Origin: Sphingopyxis sp. OAS728
GTDB taxonomy: Bacteria; Pseudomonadota; Alphaproteobacteria; Sphingomonadales; Sphingomonadaceae
Length of the DNA stretch: 64,000 bases
Direction: 5' to 3'
NCBI RefSeq assembly: GCF_014873485.1
Contig: NZ_JADBDT010000001.1
Coordinates: 1,302,001 to 1,366,000, forward strand
Positions 1 to 9,082 of this stretch are shown piece after piece; the first letter of the stretch is position 1, and every line of letters begins with the position of its first letter. Under the pieces are notes generated by a model. It was not told the DNA's origin. It ran no database searches and was given only the letters and a program-made list of their open reading frames with translations. Position numbers and translations under genes: made by a program.

Positions 1-645
1 ATCATCCTTACCGGAGCCGCCGCCGCCTCGAACACGGCCGTCACCAAGGTTACCCGGAAAACGAAGCGAGAAGCGCTGCTGCGTCGCTTCGCGCTGGAAC
101 CGCCGATAATCTGTGGCGCCCTCAATGATCACCGAGCGCACCCACGCCAATATCTCCTCGCGCTCGCGTTTGGGTCGTGTCGAGAAATCGCTCGGAAGGT
201 GCCAGGCAAGCCGGCGACGCTCCGCAGTCGTAAGTTTCGCAATAGCGGGCCGCGCGGCGGCCCGGCCGCTCCGGTCCAGCTTCTCGTGGAAATAGCCTGC
301 CGGGAGACGATAGCGCCGCTCGATTCGTTCGAGGACAGCAAGGCTTTCTACCGTCCCTGGCGATTTTGCACCGACAGCCCAGGTCTGAATCGTCTTGCGG
401 TCGGTTTTGTCGCCGGGACGGATGATCGCGCGATGGAGATGATTGCAGCTGTCGCCGTGCCGCATCATGTGCAGTGCGAGCGCTTCCGGGAACGTGGGAG
501 GGTCTATCCAGTCCTCGGCCGACGGCTCGGGGAATTCGACAATCGGCTTCGGTTTGGGGCCACGCTTTAATTTGGGCCGAAGGACGGTCTCCGCTTCGCC
601 GCTGACGGATGTGAGGGATGGTCGTTCTGCCAATATTGTGGGCAC
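1..645 (-). CDS. Partial gene running off the left edge; possible recombinase-like N-terminal region
   Basis: Reading the minus strand from a GTG at 645 gives an open frame with no stop to position 1 (about 215 residues, C-terminus missing). The GTG is preceded by AGGAG at a good distance. The sequence has a basic linker near residues 25-35 (KRGPKPKP), a stretch that looks like a small helix-turn-helix unit near 60-90 (KTDRKTIQTWAVGAKSPGTV), then an Arg-rich helical region with AERRRLAWHLP and TDYRRFQREA. I have a weak recollection of similar N-terminal regions on large phage-integrase-type proteins of sphingomonads, but no catalytic residues lie in the visible part. Function is therefore open. 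It diverges from the tRNA-Thr gene. Confidence 0.5.
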   Translation of the reverse strand, partial: MPTILAERPSLTSVSGEAETVLRPKLKRGPKPKPIVEFPEPSAEDWIDPPTFPEALALHMMRHGDSCNHLHRAIIRPGDKTDRKTIQTWAVGAKSPGTVESLAVLERIERRYRLPAGYFHEKLDRSGRAAARPAIAKLTTAERRRLAWHLPSDFSTRPKREREEILAWVRSVIIEGATDYRRFQREATQQRFSLRFPGNLGDGRVRGGGGSGKDD

Positions 646-837
646 GTTTGATATGCTCCTGAAATGGGGTGCGGAGCGGCGCCCAATGCCAGAAGCCCAT
701 TTTCAAAAGGGAAATGCCGTGCGACCGGGTCAATGCAGCCACGCGAGACCAACCAAAGCGGTCAAAATGGTCGAGAACAGATTCTGCGCGAGGATGCTTG
801 TTTTACTATCGGCACGCTGGTAGAGGCGCCCCTCGTT

Positions 838-913
838 GCCGCTTTAGCTCAGTTGGTAGAGCACATCATTCGTAATGATGGGGTCACAGGTTCGAGTCCT
901 GTAAGCGGCACCA
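838..913 (+). tRNA. tRNA-Thr (anticodon CGT)
   Basis: A full cloverleaf can be drawn. The acceptor stem is GCCGCTT/AAGCGGC, the D arm TAGCTCAGTTGGTAGAGCA, and the anticodon stem CATCA/TGATG with loop TTCGTAA gives anticodon CGT. The T arm is ACAGG-TTCGAGT-CCTGT, followed by discriminator A and an encoded CCA at 911-913. It reads ACG codons as threonine. A tRNA 3' end is a common island insertion site, but I saw no integrase directly downstream of this one. Confidence 0.97.
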
Positions 914-991
914 TCGACCCCATAATTCAACGAGTTAAGCGTCTGACATGGCGGCGGGTTGACCCAATCTGCCCCTAATCGATGCGGCCGC

Positions 992-3900
992 CTATCCTTC
1001 GGCATTCGCGGGCGGGCGAAGTGATATCTGGAGCGAAGATAGCTCGGCGATTTCTTCTTCGGTCATACCCGAGAATAGTTCGATGAGTTCGTCCTGCCTT
1101 GGCTGACCAAAGGCGAGACGATAAGTCGCCAGTGACATTTTCAGATTGTCATAGCGTTCGAACTCGCGGCTGAAGGGCGGCATGAGGACGACGCGCTCGA
1201 TTTTCGCGTCGCCAGGGTAAATCCAGTACGGGATAATGTCTCCGGCTCCGCCGGAAGCGATTTCATCGGCTTGAGCCGCGGCGAACATCGCTGTCCAATG
1301 CGACCCCTGTTCAGGCAACATCTCCGCGGTTCCGCCTTGGACCGCCGCAACATTACGCCGCACCGCATGGTTTTTGAAGCGATGCACCCGTCCCTCTCGC
1401 TGCTCGATATCGACCGGATTGCGCGGAAGGTTCCAATGAACGATTCGAGCGCAATAGGGATGGAAATCGAGACCTTCTTGTCCGATTGAAGTTGAGGCGA
1501 GAACAAATGGCCGGAATGGGGATTTGAAGGCTGCTTGCACCAGCGCGGTTCGCCGAATCCCCTTCTCTTCTTCTGCATGTGTCGCAAAACGCATCGCGAA
1601 GCGCGCTCGAACCTCGAACGTCTCGTCATTCAATCGCGACCGCCCAGCAGTCCAGTGATCCAGCGTGATCTGGGCGGGCCTCAGCGCGACAACCTCAATC
1701 AATTTCGAAGCAATGAGATGAACTCGCTCGCGCGGCGCATATTGCTCGGCGCGCTCGGCCTCGACCAACAGATGCAAATACTCGTCAAGAACGGCTTGCA
1801 GGTCGTGGCTCGACGCATGCGCCAGAATCAATCGCCAGTAATTGACCGGCGAGTTTTCCTCGAGAAGCGCTCGGGTCTCCGGCTGGTTGTACAGACTTCG
1901 AAATCCGAGCGCGATCGCCATAGCGGCGCCCAGGAGTTCGGGATCGTCAGAATCACGCTCTGGGCACACGCGCGCAAGCGCCCGCAGCGCGCACGTCGCA
2001 GGCGAACCGAGGGCAAGCTCCGCAAGCATGTCGAGACATTGTCGAGAGTCGGCGTCGCCCTGATGATCTTCACTCCCGAGCGCGTCGATTATGGCCGCGA
2101 TGGTCCTCGCCATTGCTTCATGGTCATCATGCCCTTCATGCTCGACCGCCGCCAAGTCCTCCCAATTGACCGCACTTCCCAATTCGATGTCCACAAGGAG
2201 AGGAAGCAGCCGGTCAGAGCGACCCGACATTCGTTCGAGGATCGAAGCGTCTATTTTCTCGGCGAGAACTTGTCGCGCTTGGGCAAGCAACTCGGCACGA
2301 TGCGTCGCTCGGCCAAACCTTGCCTCGAGCGCCAATGGATCGATCAAAGTCGCGAGCGCCGGCGAAGGGCAAAGCATCGGCAAAAGTTCTTCGACGCCGA
2401 TCGGCCGGCCGGTCCGGCTGGCAGACTCCGGAGACATCCCCATACGGCGGCTTGCCTCATGAGAAAGGAGTGCAGCTATGGCGTCGGGAACCATTGACCA
2501 GTCTGAAAACACAAGTGACTTGGTAGCAGCAGAGGCTTCGCCGAATGAAGGGCGAGAGGGCGGGATCCAGAGTGCCTTGTCGAGTCCCTCCCCGAAAGCC
2601 GTCCCCGCTAGGGCACGCATCCGTGAGTTGCGAAGCGGAAGCTCGTCATATGCCTCAATCTGCGCCTTGGTAATCAGGTGGCCCTGGACGTTCCGAATGG
2701 CGCTCCGCAGTTCTTTGGCTGGCCGAAGCTTCAAGGCTTGAAGCTTGTCGCGTAGCTTATACCCTCGCATGAAATTGAGGAGATATGGGGCCGATTTCCA
2801 ATATTCGATCACGGAAGGCGCACCCACCAGATCGGCGATCTTGGACACCTCTCTGACCTCCTCAAGATCGCCCGTTTCGACCGACAGCTTAGGCCGGTAT
2901 TCTCTCACGAGCGCGTTGCGATCTTCGGTTCGGTCAACTCTCTCGGTTCGGGCGATCACCTGAGATAGCGTGGAGTGGAGCTTGTCGCGCCTATCGCGCG
3001 CGAGTTGCTTGGTCGCCGGCATCGACTGCAGCGCTCGCCTGAAGTCAGCGAGTTCCACCTCAAGCTCGCTCACGCGGCGTTCACCGTCGATATCGCCGAA
3101 CAGAAACCGCATCGTTCGGAGGAAGTCCTTATAGTGGTCACCCTCTTCGGCATCGTCGCTACTGATCGTGAGCATCCGGTAAGGCGTCGCCGAAAGCAGC
3201 AACAGGCGGGCCTTTGAGCCATCGTCTCCGCGATAGGAAAAGAGCGCGCGCGCCAGTTCAGCTGCAGCGGCCTTCTCGGGGGCCAAGTCCGCATCATGCT
3301 CGTGCAAAAGCTCGGCAAATCGCTGGAATTCATCCAGAATGATAAGATCAGGGGTCAGCGCATTGACGCAAACTCGAGCAAGTATGCGCCTAAGCTCTCC
3401 AATGAGGACGGCCGGACGCTGGTCGGGGGGATAATGCGGGTTTTGCCGGCTCCGGGCAATCTCCGCCGCAGTCCGTACCCGTTCGACCAGGCCATCATCA
3501 ACCGCTTCATTGAAAAGCTGGGAGATTACAGCCGAAATTTTCTGTTCACGCATGCGTGAAACAATACCCGGCCAGTTCGCTTCAGCCACCGTCCCCCGAA
3601 AGACGCGTTGCACTCCTTTGTGTCGAAGGCCGATACGCTGGCGTAGCATCTCAAATAGAAGTGCACGTTCTGGCGCCGTTCCCAATGACGACTTCAAATC
3701 AAGCGCAGTGCCCGGTGTCAGGCTAATCAGGTTCACCGGCCTTGAAGCAAGGCCGCCTTGCCGTTCAATCTCCAGGGGCAGAAGCGTGAGCCGTGTATTC
3801 AGAGGCTTCGCATCGGAGCCGACGACGTTGAGCGCCTTGATATTCTGCTCTGCTATCGCCTGATTGGAGCAGATATAAACGATATCGATCCGGTCAACCT

Positions 3901-4093
3901 TGCCAGTCAGTTCCTCGATTGTCTTCGCGATGACACCTCGCGCGACCATCGTCTTTCCGAGCCCGACTTCATCGGCGACCAAAAACTGATCGGTAGGCGA
4001 TGGCTCCGAGAATAATCGCCGAAAGACATAGTCTACGGTAGCACGCTGAAAGGGTTTCAGGACGGCGAGATGAGGGTCAGCTTTATAGGTCAT
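992..4093 (-). CDS. SF2 (SNF2/DEAD-like) helicase, last gene of the putative defence operon
   Basis: 1033-aa two-lobed SF2 helicase. Walker A is ADEVGLGKT (about residues 40-48), a DEFQ box (LIILDEFQRF) replaces DEAH, motif III is LLLSATPYRM, and near the C-terminus QEGLDFHPYCARIVHWNLPR followed by QREGRVHRF gives motifs V and VI of SNF2-like enzymes. The middle several hundred residues are a long insertion that I do not recognise. A start at 4093 is chosen because its ATG overlaps the stop of the PLD gene as ATGA and has GAAGG seven bases upstream; an in-frame ATG at 4138 lacks this support. It probably translocates on DNA together with the upstream PLD-like protein. The arrangement recalls helicase/PLD pairs of defence systems, but the gene set is not that of DISARM. 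Confidence 0.85.
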   Translation of the reverse strand: MTYKADPHLAVLKPFQRATVDYVFRRLFSEPSPTDQFLVADEVGLGKTMVARGVIAKTIEELTGKVDRIDIVYICSNQAIAEQNIKALNVVGSDAKPLNTRLTLLPLEIERQGGLASRPVNLISLTPGTALDLKSSLGTAPERALLFEMLRQRIGLRHKGVQRVFRGTVAEANWPGIVSRMREQKISAVISQLFNEAVDDGLVERVRTAAEIARSRQNPHYPPDQRPAVLIGELRRILARVCVNALTPDLIILDEFQRFAELLHEHDADLAPEKAAAAELARALFSYRGDDGSKARLLLLSATPYRMLTISSDDAEEGDHYKDFLRTMRFLFGDIDGERRVSELEVELADFRRALQSMPATKQLARDRRDKLHSTLSQVIARTERVDRTEDRNALVREYRPKLSVETGDLEEVREVSKIADLVGAPSVIEYWKSAPYLLNFMRGYKLRDKLQALKLRPAKELRSAIRNVQGHLITKAQIEAYDELPLRNSRMRALAGTAFGEGLDKALWIPPSRPSFGEASAATKSLVFSDWSMVPDAIAALLSHEASRRMGMSPESASRTGRPIGVEELLPMLCPSPALATLIDPLALEARFGRATHRAELLAQARQVLAEKIDASILERMSGRSDRLLPLLVDIELGSAVNWEDLAAVEHEGHDDHEAMARTIAAIIDALGSEDHQGDADSRQCLDMLAELALGSPATCALRALARVCPERDSDDPELLGAAMAIALGFRSLYNQPETRALLEENSPVNYWRLILAHASSHDLQAVLDEYLHLLVEAERAEQYAPRERVHLIASKLIEVVALRPAQITLDHWTAGRSRLNDETFEVRARFAMRFATHAEEEKGIRRTALVQAAFKSPFRPFVLASTSIGQEGLDFHPYCARIVHWNLPRNPVDIEQREGRVHRFKNHAVRRNVAAVQGGTAEMLPEQGSHWTAMFAAAQADEIASGGAGDIIPYWIYPGDAKIERVVLMPPFSREFERYDNLKMSLATYRLAFGQPRQDELIELFSGMTEEEIAELSSLQISLRPPANAEG

Positions 4094-5952
4094 CGGCGTG
4101 CCTTCGATGATCCGAGAAGTGGCGCGAAGCTCGCCCATAGTTCCCTAAACTCCTCTGGAACGATATTCCCATCGCCCTCGGGGCTATCCAGACGCCTGAG
4201 TAGCGCATCGATCTCCCTCAGCTCATCGCCGCCCATGTTAAGCGCGCGGACCATCGGCTCCAGCAACGAGCTTCCGCCCTGTCCGAAGCGCTGTAGCCAC
4301 TGCCCTTCACCGGCGGCTTCGCCTTCGAGGAAGCTGCCTTCGCCCAGGCTTCCAAGCAGAAGGCTGAGATACCGAAAAAAATTCTCCGCGTTCGCAATAT
4401 GCGCGCTGAGCACTGCAGCATCCCGGCCCTCAGGGAGGTCGACAAGGCGCGCACCGAGCGTAAAGGAGCATTCCATGTTCGTCGGCTGATGGTGCAGGCG
4501 CACCCCCAGCCACCGGGTGACATCACCCAACGGCAAGTGACCAACAGCGAGGGGAACCCGTGCCTGAAACAAGGCCGCCGCATCATGCCCGCTCAGATTG
4601 GCAACGGTAATCGGACGAAGGAAGCAGGCGACGCCGTCCGGGAGTTCGACGCCTGGCACGGCTCCGGCAACGGAAACCTCGAGGCCGACCAGATCACCCA
4701 GCTCGGTACAATTGAGATCCAGAGGCACGGCCGCAATTTCCCGCCGCAGGCGATCGAGCAGCTTTTCGGCCGCCAATCGTGCGTCTTCAGTTGGAGCCTC
4801 GGACGGTTCGTACGGTATCAACAGGCGCCTAAAGCCGTCTGAGAAGAGCGCCTGATCAATGGTTCCCATCCGGGTTTTCGGTCCATCAAGCTCAGCCATG
4901 ACCTCGACATTCTGCGTCCGCCCGCTCTTCGTCGGGACAAGTGCCGCCACTGTCGCGTTGGCTGAACCAAGGTGAATGTGAAGACGCGAACCGCGCTCAA
5001 CGACGTAAGCCTTTGCGTGCAGACCTTCGAGATTGCCGGTATCTGCGGCCTCCTCATCCCCTTCTTCAAATTCCGTCGCACGGCTATCGAGGGTCTGGAC
5101 TTGAAACAGCGATCGAACGCTCGGGTTCAAACAGTCCAGCTCCTCCGGTCGCGCAATAAGCTGGGAGGCGCCAGGTTCGGCATATCCGTCGGCCAACCAC
5201 TTCAGGGCCTCGTTGCTTACAAACGGCGATAGAATGGCTATTCGCTCGCCCTTTTTAGGCTCCCATCGCTCTGTACCCAAGCCGTTCACCGCAAAGCTAA
5301 TGCGGGTCGCTCCGGCTGGCAAATCGCTCCACCAGCAATGCTGAAGGTCGCGGACCAGCGAGCGAAGAAACGCCGGTTCGGTTGGGCGGGTCGAACGATT
5401 AGCCAATCCTGGAAGCGCCCTAAGAAGCCTCGCAATCGGTTCATTTGAGCTATTTTCCTCATCGTAATCGACCGTGCCGTCGAGGCAGAGCGCGAGGTCC
5501 CAGCACCGGTCATTGGTGAGGTTACGAGATAAGATGGCCAGCCTCATGCGGACCGGCTCGCCTCTCTTTTCGGGCTGAAAACGGAGGCACCAGAGTTTCG
5601 GGTGGAAGGCGCCGCCACCAGGCGCCGAAACTTCCACTATGCTCTTCTCATATAGCGCCATAAGCCGGGCGGCGTTGGGGTTAGCGGACTTGATCCGCCC
5701 GCGGTCGCAGTAGATTGTGATGCGCTCCGCCATCCGCTCGACGCTTTGCAGCAAAGCCAGCGGACTGCGTCGCATCTCGTCGCGATTTTCAGCGTCTCGA
5801 AACACAATGGCGATGGGAATTGCGAGCGCCGTTTCGAAATCGAGCGAATAAGTGGTCGCGACGGCATGATCGAAGCGGTAGCCATCGGGCGCACGCATCA
5901 TAGCCGTGTAGAGCTCTCTATTTTCTGGGTCAAAAGATGGATCAGGCTGCAT
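4090..5952 (-). CDS. Phospholipase D-fold (HKD-type) nuclease-like protein
   Basis: 620 aa with two half-sites of the PLD superfamily. The first is FHPKLW (His117, Lys119) followed by LSRNLT (Ser142, Asn144). The second is LHAKAY (His312, Lys314) followed by LGSANAT (Ser330, Asn332) and NVEVMAEL (Glu350). Each is the HxK...S/N arrangement that builds the two-fold active site, so catalysis by phosphodiester cleavage is plausible. The C-terminal 270 residues are unassigned. The gene overlaps the DUF6361 stop by 11 bases and the helicase start by 4 bases, which suggests translational coupling and fixed stoichiometry. PLD proteins in defence loci usually act as nucleases; that role is inferred here. 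Confidence 0.85.
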   Translation of the reverse strand: MQPDPSFDPENRELYTAMMRAPDGYRFDHAVATTYSLDFETALAIPIAIVFRDAENRDEMRRSPLALLQSVERMAERITIYCDRGRIKSANPNAARLMALYEKSIVEVSAPGGGAFHPKLWCLRFQPEKRGEPVRMRLAILSRNLTNDRCWDLALCLDGTVDYDEENSSNEPIARLLRALPGLANRSTRPTEPAFLRSLVRDLQHCWWSDLPAGATRISFAVNGLGTERWEPKKGERIAILSPFVSNEALKWLADGYAEPGASQLIARPEELDCLNPSVRSLFQVQTLDSRATEFEEGDEEAADTGNLEGLHAKAYVVERGSRLHIHLGSANATVAALVPTKSGRTQNVEVMAELDGPKTRMGTIDQALFSDGFRRLLIPYEPSEAPTEDARLAAEKLLDRLRREIAAVPLDLNCTELGDLVGLEVSVAGAVPGVELPDGVACFLRPITVANLSGHDAAALFQARVPLAVGHLPLGDVTRWLGVRLHHQPTNMECSFTLGARLVDLPEGRDAAVLSAHIANAENFFRYLSLLLGSLGEGSFLEGEAAGEGQWLQRFGQGGSSLLEPMVRALNMGGDELREIDALLRRLDSPEGDGNIVPEEFRELWASFAPLLGSSKARR

Positions 5953-7108
5953 CGGCCAGCTCCGTCAGATAGCTTCGGGTAATTCCCCAGCGAAAATCCA
6001 GTCGCGCATGCCCCGAAGCGCCCGACCATCGTTCAAGCGGCCCATCGTGAAGCAACCGTGCCTTCCCGCGCTTCAAACCGTGCTCCCGGCGCTTGAGCAA
6101 CTCGATCGCACGATTGTCAGACTGAAGCGCGGTGCCTCGCTCCCGCGCAAGACCTATCCATTCTCGAATGAACGAGCGCGTGGGCGACCTCAAATTATGA
6201 CTCGTTCGTCCGACAAGTGCAAAAAGGCCATCCACATCCCAATCATCCACTTTGAGCTGTTTCAGATCATTGTGCCAATCCTCGAGCTCATCTGTGTAGC
6301 GACCGCATAATTCTTCCGACTCAGCGTGCTTGCTTGCATTGGGATTGTCTCCGGCGCGGCGCGCTAGGAGGAGATTGTAGAGCACGCTCGCACCGTACAT
6401 TACGCCCGAGAAGCGCTCCGCGTGATCAAGTATTGCACGGTTTGAATCGGATATGTTTCGCGCGACAATCTGCCATGGCCATTGTTCGTTCCGTTCTCCG
6501 CCGTCGGCAGCGAGCTCATTGAGCAAGCTCGACTTCGCGCTGATGGCGAAACGGTCCCTAAGAAAATCCGCCTCTTCGCCATCGAGGTCAAAGTCGCACT
6601 TTTTGAACAAGCCGTCCGGCGGCTCTGGAAGATTTGACGACCAAAGCCGCAGGTCATGATCCCGCAGACTTTCAGGTCCGTAGGAAAGAAAGGTGTTCGG
6701 GGTACCAGCCATTGGCCGGATTCCAAGTGTATGAAGACCGGCCCAATAGACGCTGGACGCAAGACGTTTCAGATTTCTGCCCGCGTCGCGGCCAATGACG
6801 CCGGTCGTCTCACCACCCGCCAAGAGCGCCTCGCTCAATTGAAATTCAAGGTCGCGTGCGAATGCGACGCGCTCGGCAGGCGTGCCCTTTTGACGTTGTG
6901 CCTCGCGATAGATCCAAGGGACAAACAGCATATAGCGAAGTCGGGTTTGAATCGTGCTCGTACCCGGGAAGAGCAAGTCGGCTATCGCGTCACGAACGGT
7001 CCCTAGGCCGAGCTCATCCCGCGCCTCAGGCTGCTTGAACAGATCAATAAGAGTCTGCGCTCGCTGGCGCTCGTCCGGGTCAAAATCTATCCAGGCCAGA
7101 TAGGACAT
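5942..7108 (-). CDS. DUF6361 family protein
   Basis: 388 aa. The N-terminus MSYLAWIDFD, the segment GLGTVRDAIADLLFPGTST and the strongly conserved-looking LRYMLFVPWIY are what I know as the signature of the DUF6361 family, a protein of unknown activity usually found beside helicase and PLD genes. No catalytic motif stands out; the protein is helical and charged. It opens the second half of the operon, 102 bases downstream of the actin-fold gene, and overlaps the PLD gene. It is probably a structural or sensor subunit acting with the PLD protein and helicase, but no biochemical role can be claimed. Confidence 0.8.
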   Translation of the reverse strand: MSYLAWIDFDPDERQRAQTLIDLFKQPEARDELGLGTVRDAIADLLFPGTSTIQTRLRYMLFVPWIYREAQRQKGTPAERVAFARDLEFQLSEALLAGGETTGVIGRDAGRNLKRLASSVYWAGLHTLGIRPMAGTPNTFLSYGPESLRDHDLRLWSSNLPEPPDGLFKKCDFDLDGEEADFLRDRFAISAKSSLLNELAADGGERNEQWPWQIVARNISDSNRAILDHAERFSGVMYGASVLYNLLLARRAGDNPNASKHAESEELCGRYTDELEDWHNDLKQLKVDDWDVDGLFALVGRTSHNLRSPTRSFIREWIGLARERGTALQSDNRAIELLKRREHGLKRGKARLLHDGPLERWSGASGHARLDFRWGITRSYLTELADAA

Positions 7109-7210
7109 ATCGCTCTTTCAAGTTTCGGCGTTTGATGAGGTGCAATCGACCGATGACAAGTCGTTGGGCGTAGAGGAGGCGCCGAGAGGCGAGAGAGACC
7201 CGCGAGGCCC

Positions 7211-9082
7211 CTACACTTGGTCTTTCCCGATCATCGACGGAAAGCCATCATCCGCCAGCGGCAGCGGTTCGATCTGTGACGGCAATTTGATGCGCAAGAT
7301 GTCCGGCTCATCTTGTGCCAAGCCGTAAGCCAGCAACAGCCGGCCAGAATCACAGCGTTTGCGCGTCATATGCTTTGGCGGTTTCGGCCTGTAGGCCTTT
7401 CGATCCCCGAGAATTCGGCCCGGCATGCTGTCGACAAAGGCGGCGTGAACCTCGGTCGCACATCCTCCCCCAGTCGTCACAAGCTGCACCGGCTCGCGGC
7501 GCAAGCTCGGCCTGAAACAACCGGGAGCAACCGTCGGAAGGCAGGCTCGCTTGTATACGAGGTTGAACTGGTGATCGCAGGCTGACCGGAAAACCTTATC
7601 GTCGATCTCGGCTTCGCGCGCTGTTTCGAGCGCCGCCGCACCCAATAGTTCGACGCCGGCCGAGAAGGCTGCAATGTTGGTACCTTCATCATCGTCATTG
7701 AGGTTGAACGCGACGATATCGAGGGTCGAGGCTCCAACATCCACCAGCACATGCGACCGGCGGTAAGATGTCGGCAATTTGGCATATCCGGCCAAAGCCG
7801 CACAAAGCTCGGGAACTACGATATAGCCGGGCGGAAGCTCGCCGGATGAAGCACGATAAGCCTGCCGCACCTTGTCCAAACTAAGGTTGGTGCAATCGGC
7901 AGCAACCACGCGCGCGGCGCTCAGGATACGCCGGAATATTCCGAATGAGGCGGCGTCATCGTGAGCTGCGGTCGGGATGCCAAAATTGAAAGAAAGAAAG
8001 TGCGATCCGCCGACAGGGCCAAGCGGTCGGGTCTCGGCGTACCAGCCGGTCAGATGCGCCATATGCAGCGCGATGAAGGCAACGGCCGCATCGGCACGGG
8101 TTACGGGAACTTCCGGCCGGATACGCTCACCGTCATAGCCGGCAATGATCCCCGTCTTGAAACCGTCAAGCGGCGTCGCGTTGTTCGAAGGGACCAGCGA
8201 AAACTCCTGACTGTCAGGATCAAACCAGATCACGGTCTGCCACAGATAAGGGTGATCTCGCGACCGCAGCTCCTTCGGAACCTCCATTGCCGCGACCGGA
8301 TCATCGGCCGCATAGGGCTGATGAAACACCACCTTCAGCGAGCTAGTGCCGAAGTCGAACCCCACCAGATAGCCGCCCTCGTCGCGCTCCGGTCGCTCGG
8401 CGAGCAACCGGCTCCCGGTAGCGATATGATCGCAAATTTCCCGCGAAACAGTAGTCCGAACCGAATTCGCTCGCGCTTCAATCGCCGGCGTCGACCTCTT
8501 CACGACATCCCGGATATGATCGAACGCCTCCTCCACCGGACTCTTGCGGCTCTTGGGCACTTCGACGGGGGCTGCGGCAGACTGCGGCGCCGAGACATTG
8601 CTGCGGGAAGCCTCATCGGCATGGTCGGTCACCGGAGAGGATGGGGGAACCGGCGGTAAGCTGGCTTCATCGCGTTGCAGCCTAGCCCGTGCCGCAGGCG
8701 TCAGGTCCCCGACCAGGGCTGGAGGCGTGCGTGATGGCCGAACTGGAACTTTGGAAGGATCGATCTCCCGTTTTGGCGGGCGAGATTTCTTCGACACCTC
8801 GATCGCCCGGCCCCGCCGATCGACTATGCCATTCCCAGGCGCCAATTCACTCGGCGTCCGTCCGGATTCGGAGCCACCGTCGTTGAAGGCATGTCTAGCG
8901 AGCATCTGTTGCTCCATGTCCGAAACATCGATCGGAGCACGGCTCTCAGAGGCACTGCCAGCGGGCTGATGACGGCCTGCCCCCGCACCGCTGCGCGGAA
9001 CCCGCGCATTTTCGCGCATGGCCGCTTGCAGCCCGCTCAGCTGGTCTGCGAGGCTTGTTGGGCGACGATCCTTTGCCATCAT
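7211..9082 (-). CDS. Actin/Hsp70-fold ATPase with long disordered N-terminus
   Basis: 623 aa. Residues 1 to about 180 are low-complexity and rich in Pro, Ser, Arg and Ala, so probably disordered. From about residue 238 there is an actin-like ATPase: phosphate-1 loop LVGFDFGTSSLKVVF, phosphate-2 loop VLVDVGASTLDIVAF, and adenosine-binding TTGGGCATEV. No Hsp70 substrate-binding domain follows the nucleotide domain. The start ATG overlaps the SNF2 stop as ATGA, with GGAGAA just upstream, so the two are coupled. Hsp70-like ATPases without a peptide-binding domain are uncommon members of helicase-containing defence loci. It could act as a nucleotide-controlled switch or assembly factor for the helicase; that is inference. 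Confidence 0.8.
   Translation of the reverse strand: MMAKDRRPTSLADQLSGLQAAMRENARVPRSGAGAGRHQPAGSASESRAPIDVSDMEQQMLARHAFNDGGSESGRTPSELAPGNGIVDRRGRAIEVSKKSRPPKREIDPSKVPVRPSRTPPALVGDLTPAARARLQRDEASLPPVPPSSPVTDHADEASRSNVSAPQSAAAPVEVPKSRKSPVEEAFDHIRDVVKRSTPAIEARANSVRTTVSREICDHIATGSRLLAERPERDEGGYLVGFDFGTSSLKVVFHQPYAADDPVAAMEVPKELRSRDHPYLWQTVIWFDPDSQEFSLVPSNNATPLDGFKTGIIAGYDGERIRPEVPVTRADAAVAFIALHMAHLTGWYAETRPLGPVGGSHFLSFNFGIPTAAHDDAASFGIFRRILSAARVVAADCTNLSLDKVRQAYRASSGELPPGYIVVPELCAALAGYAKLPTSYRRSHVLVDVGASTLDIVAFNLNDDDEGTNIAAFSAGVELLGAAALETAREAEIDDKVFRSACDHQFNLVYKRACLPTVAPGCFRPSLRREPVQLVTTGGGCATEVHAAFVDSMPGRILGDRKAYRPKPPKHMTRKRCDSGRLLLAYGLAQDEPDILRIKLPSQIEPLPLADDGFPSMIGKDQV

Noticed and set aside
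838-913. tRNA-Thr as the left boundary of the island
   Set aside because: No direct repeat of the tRNA-Leu 3' end or of this tRNA was found nearby, so I do not claim it.
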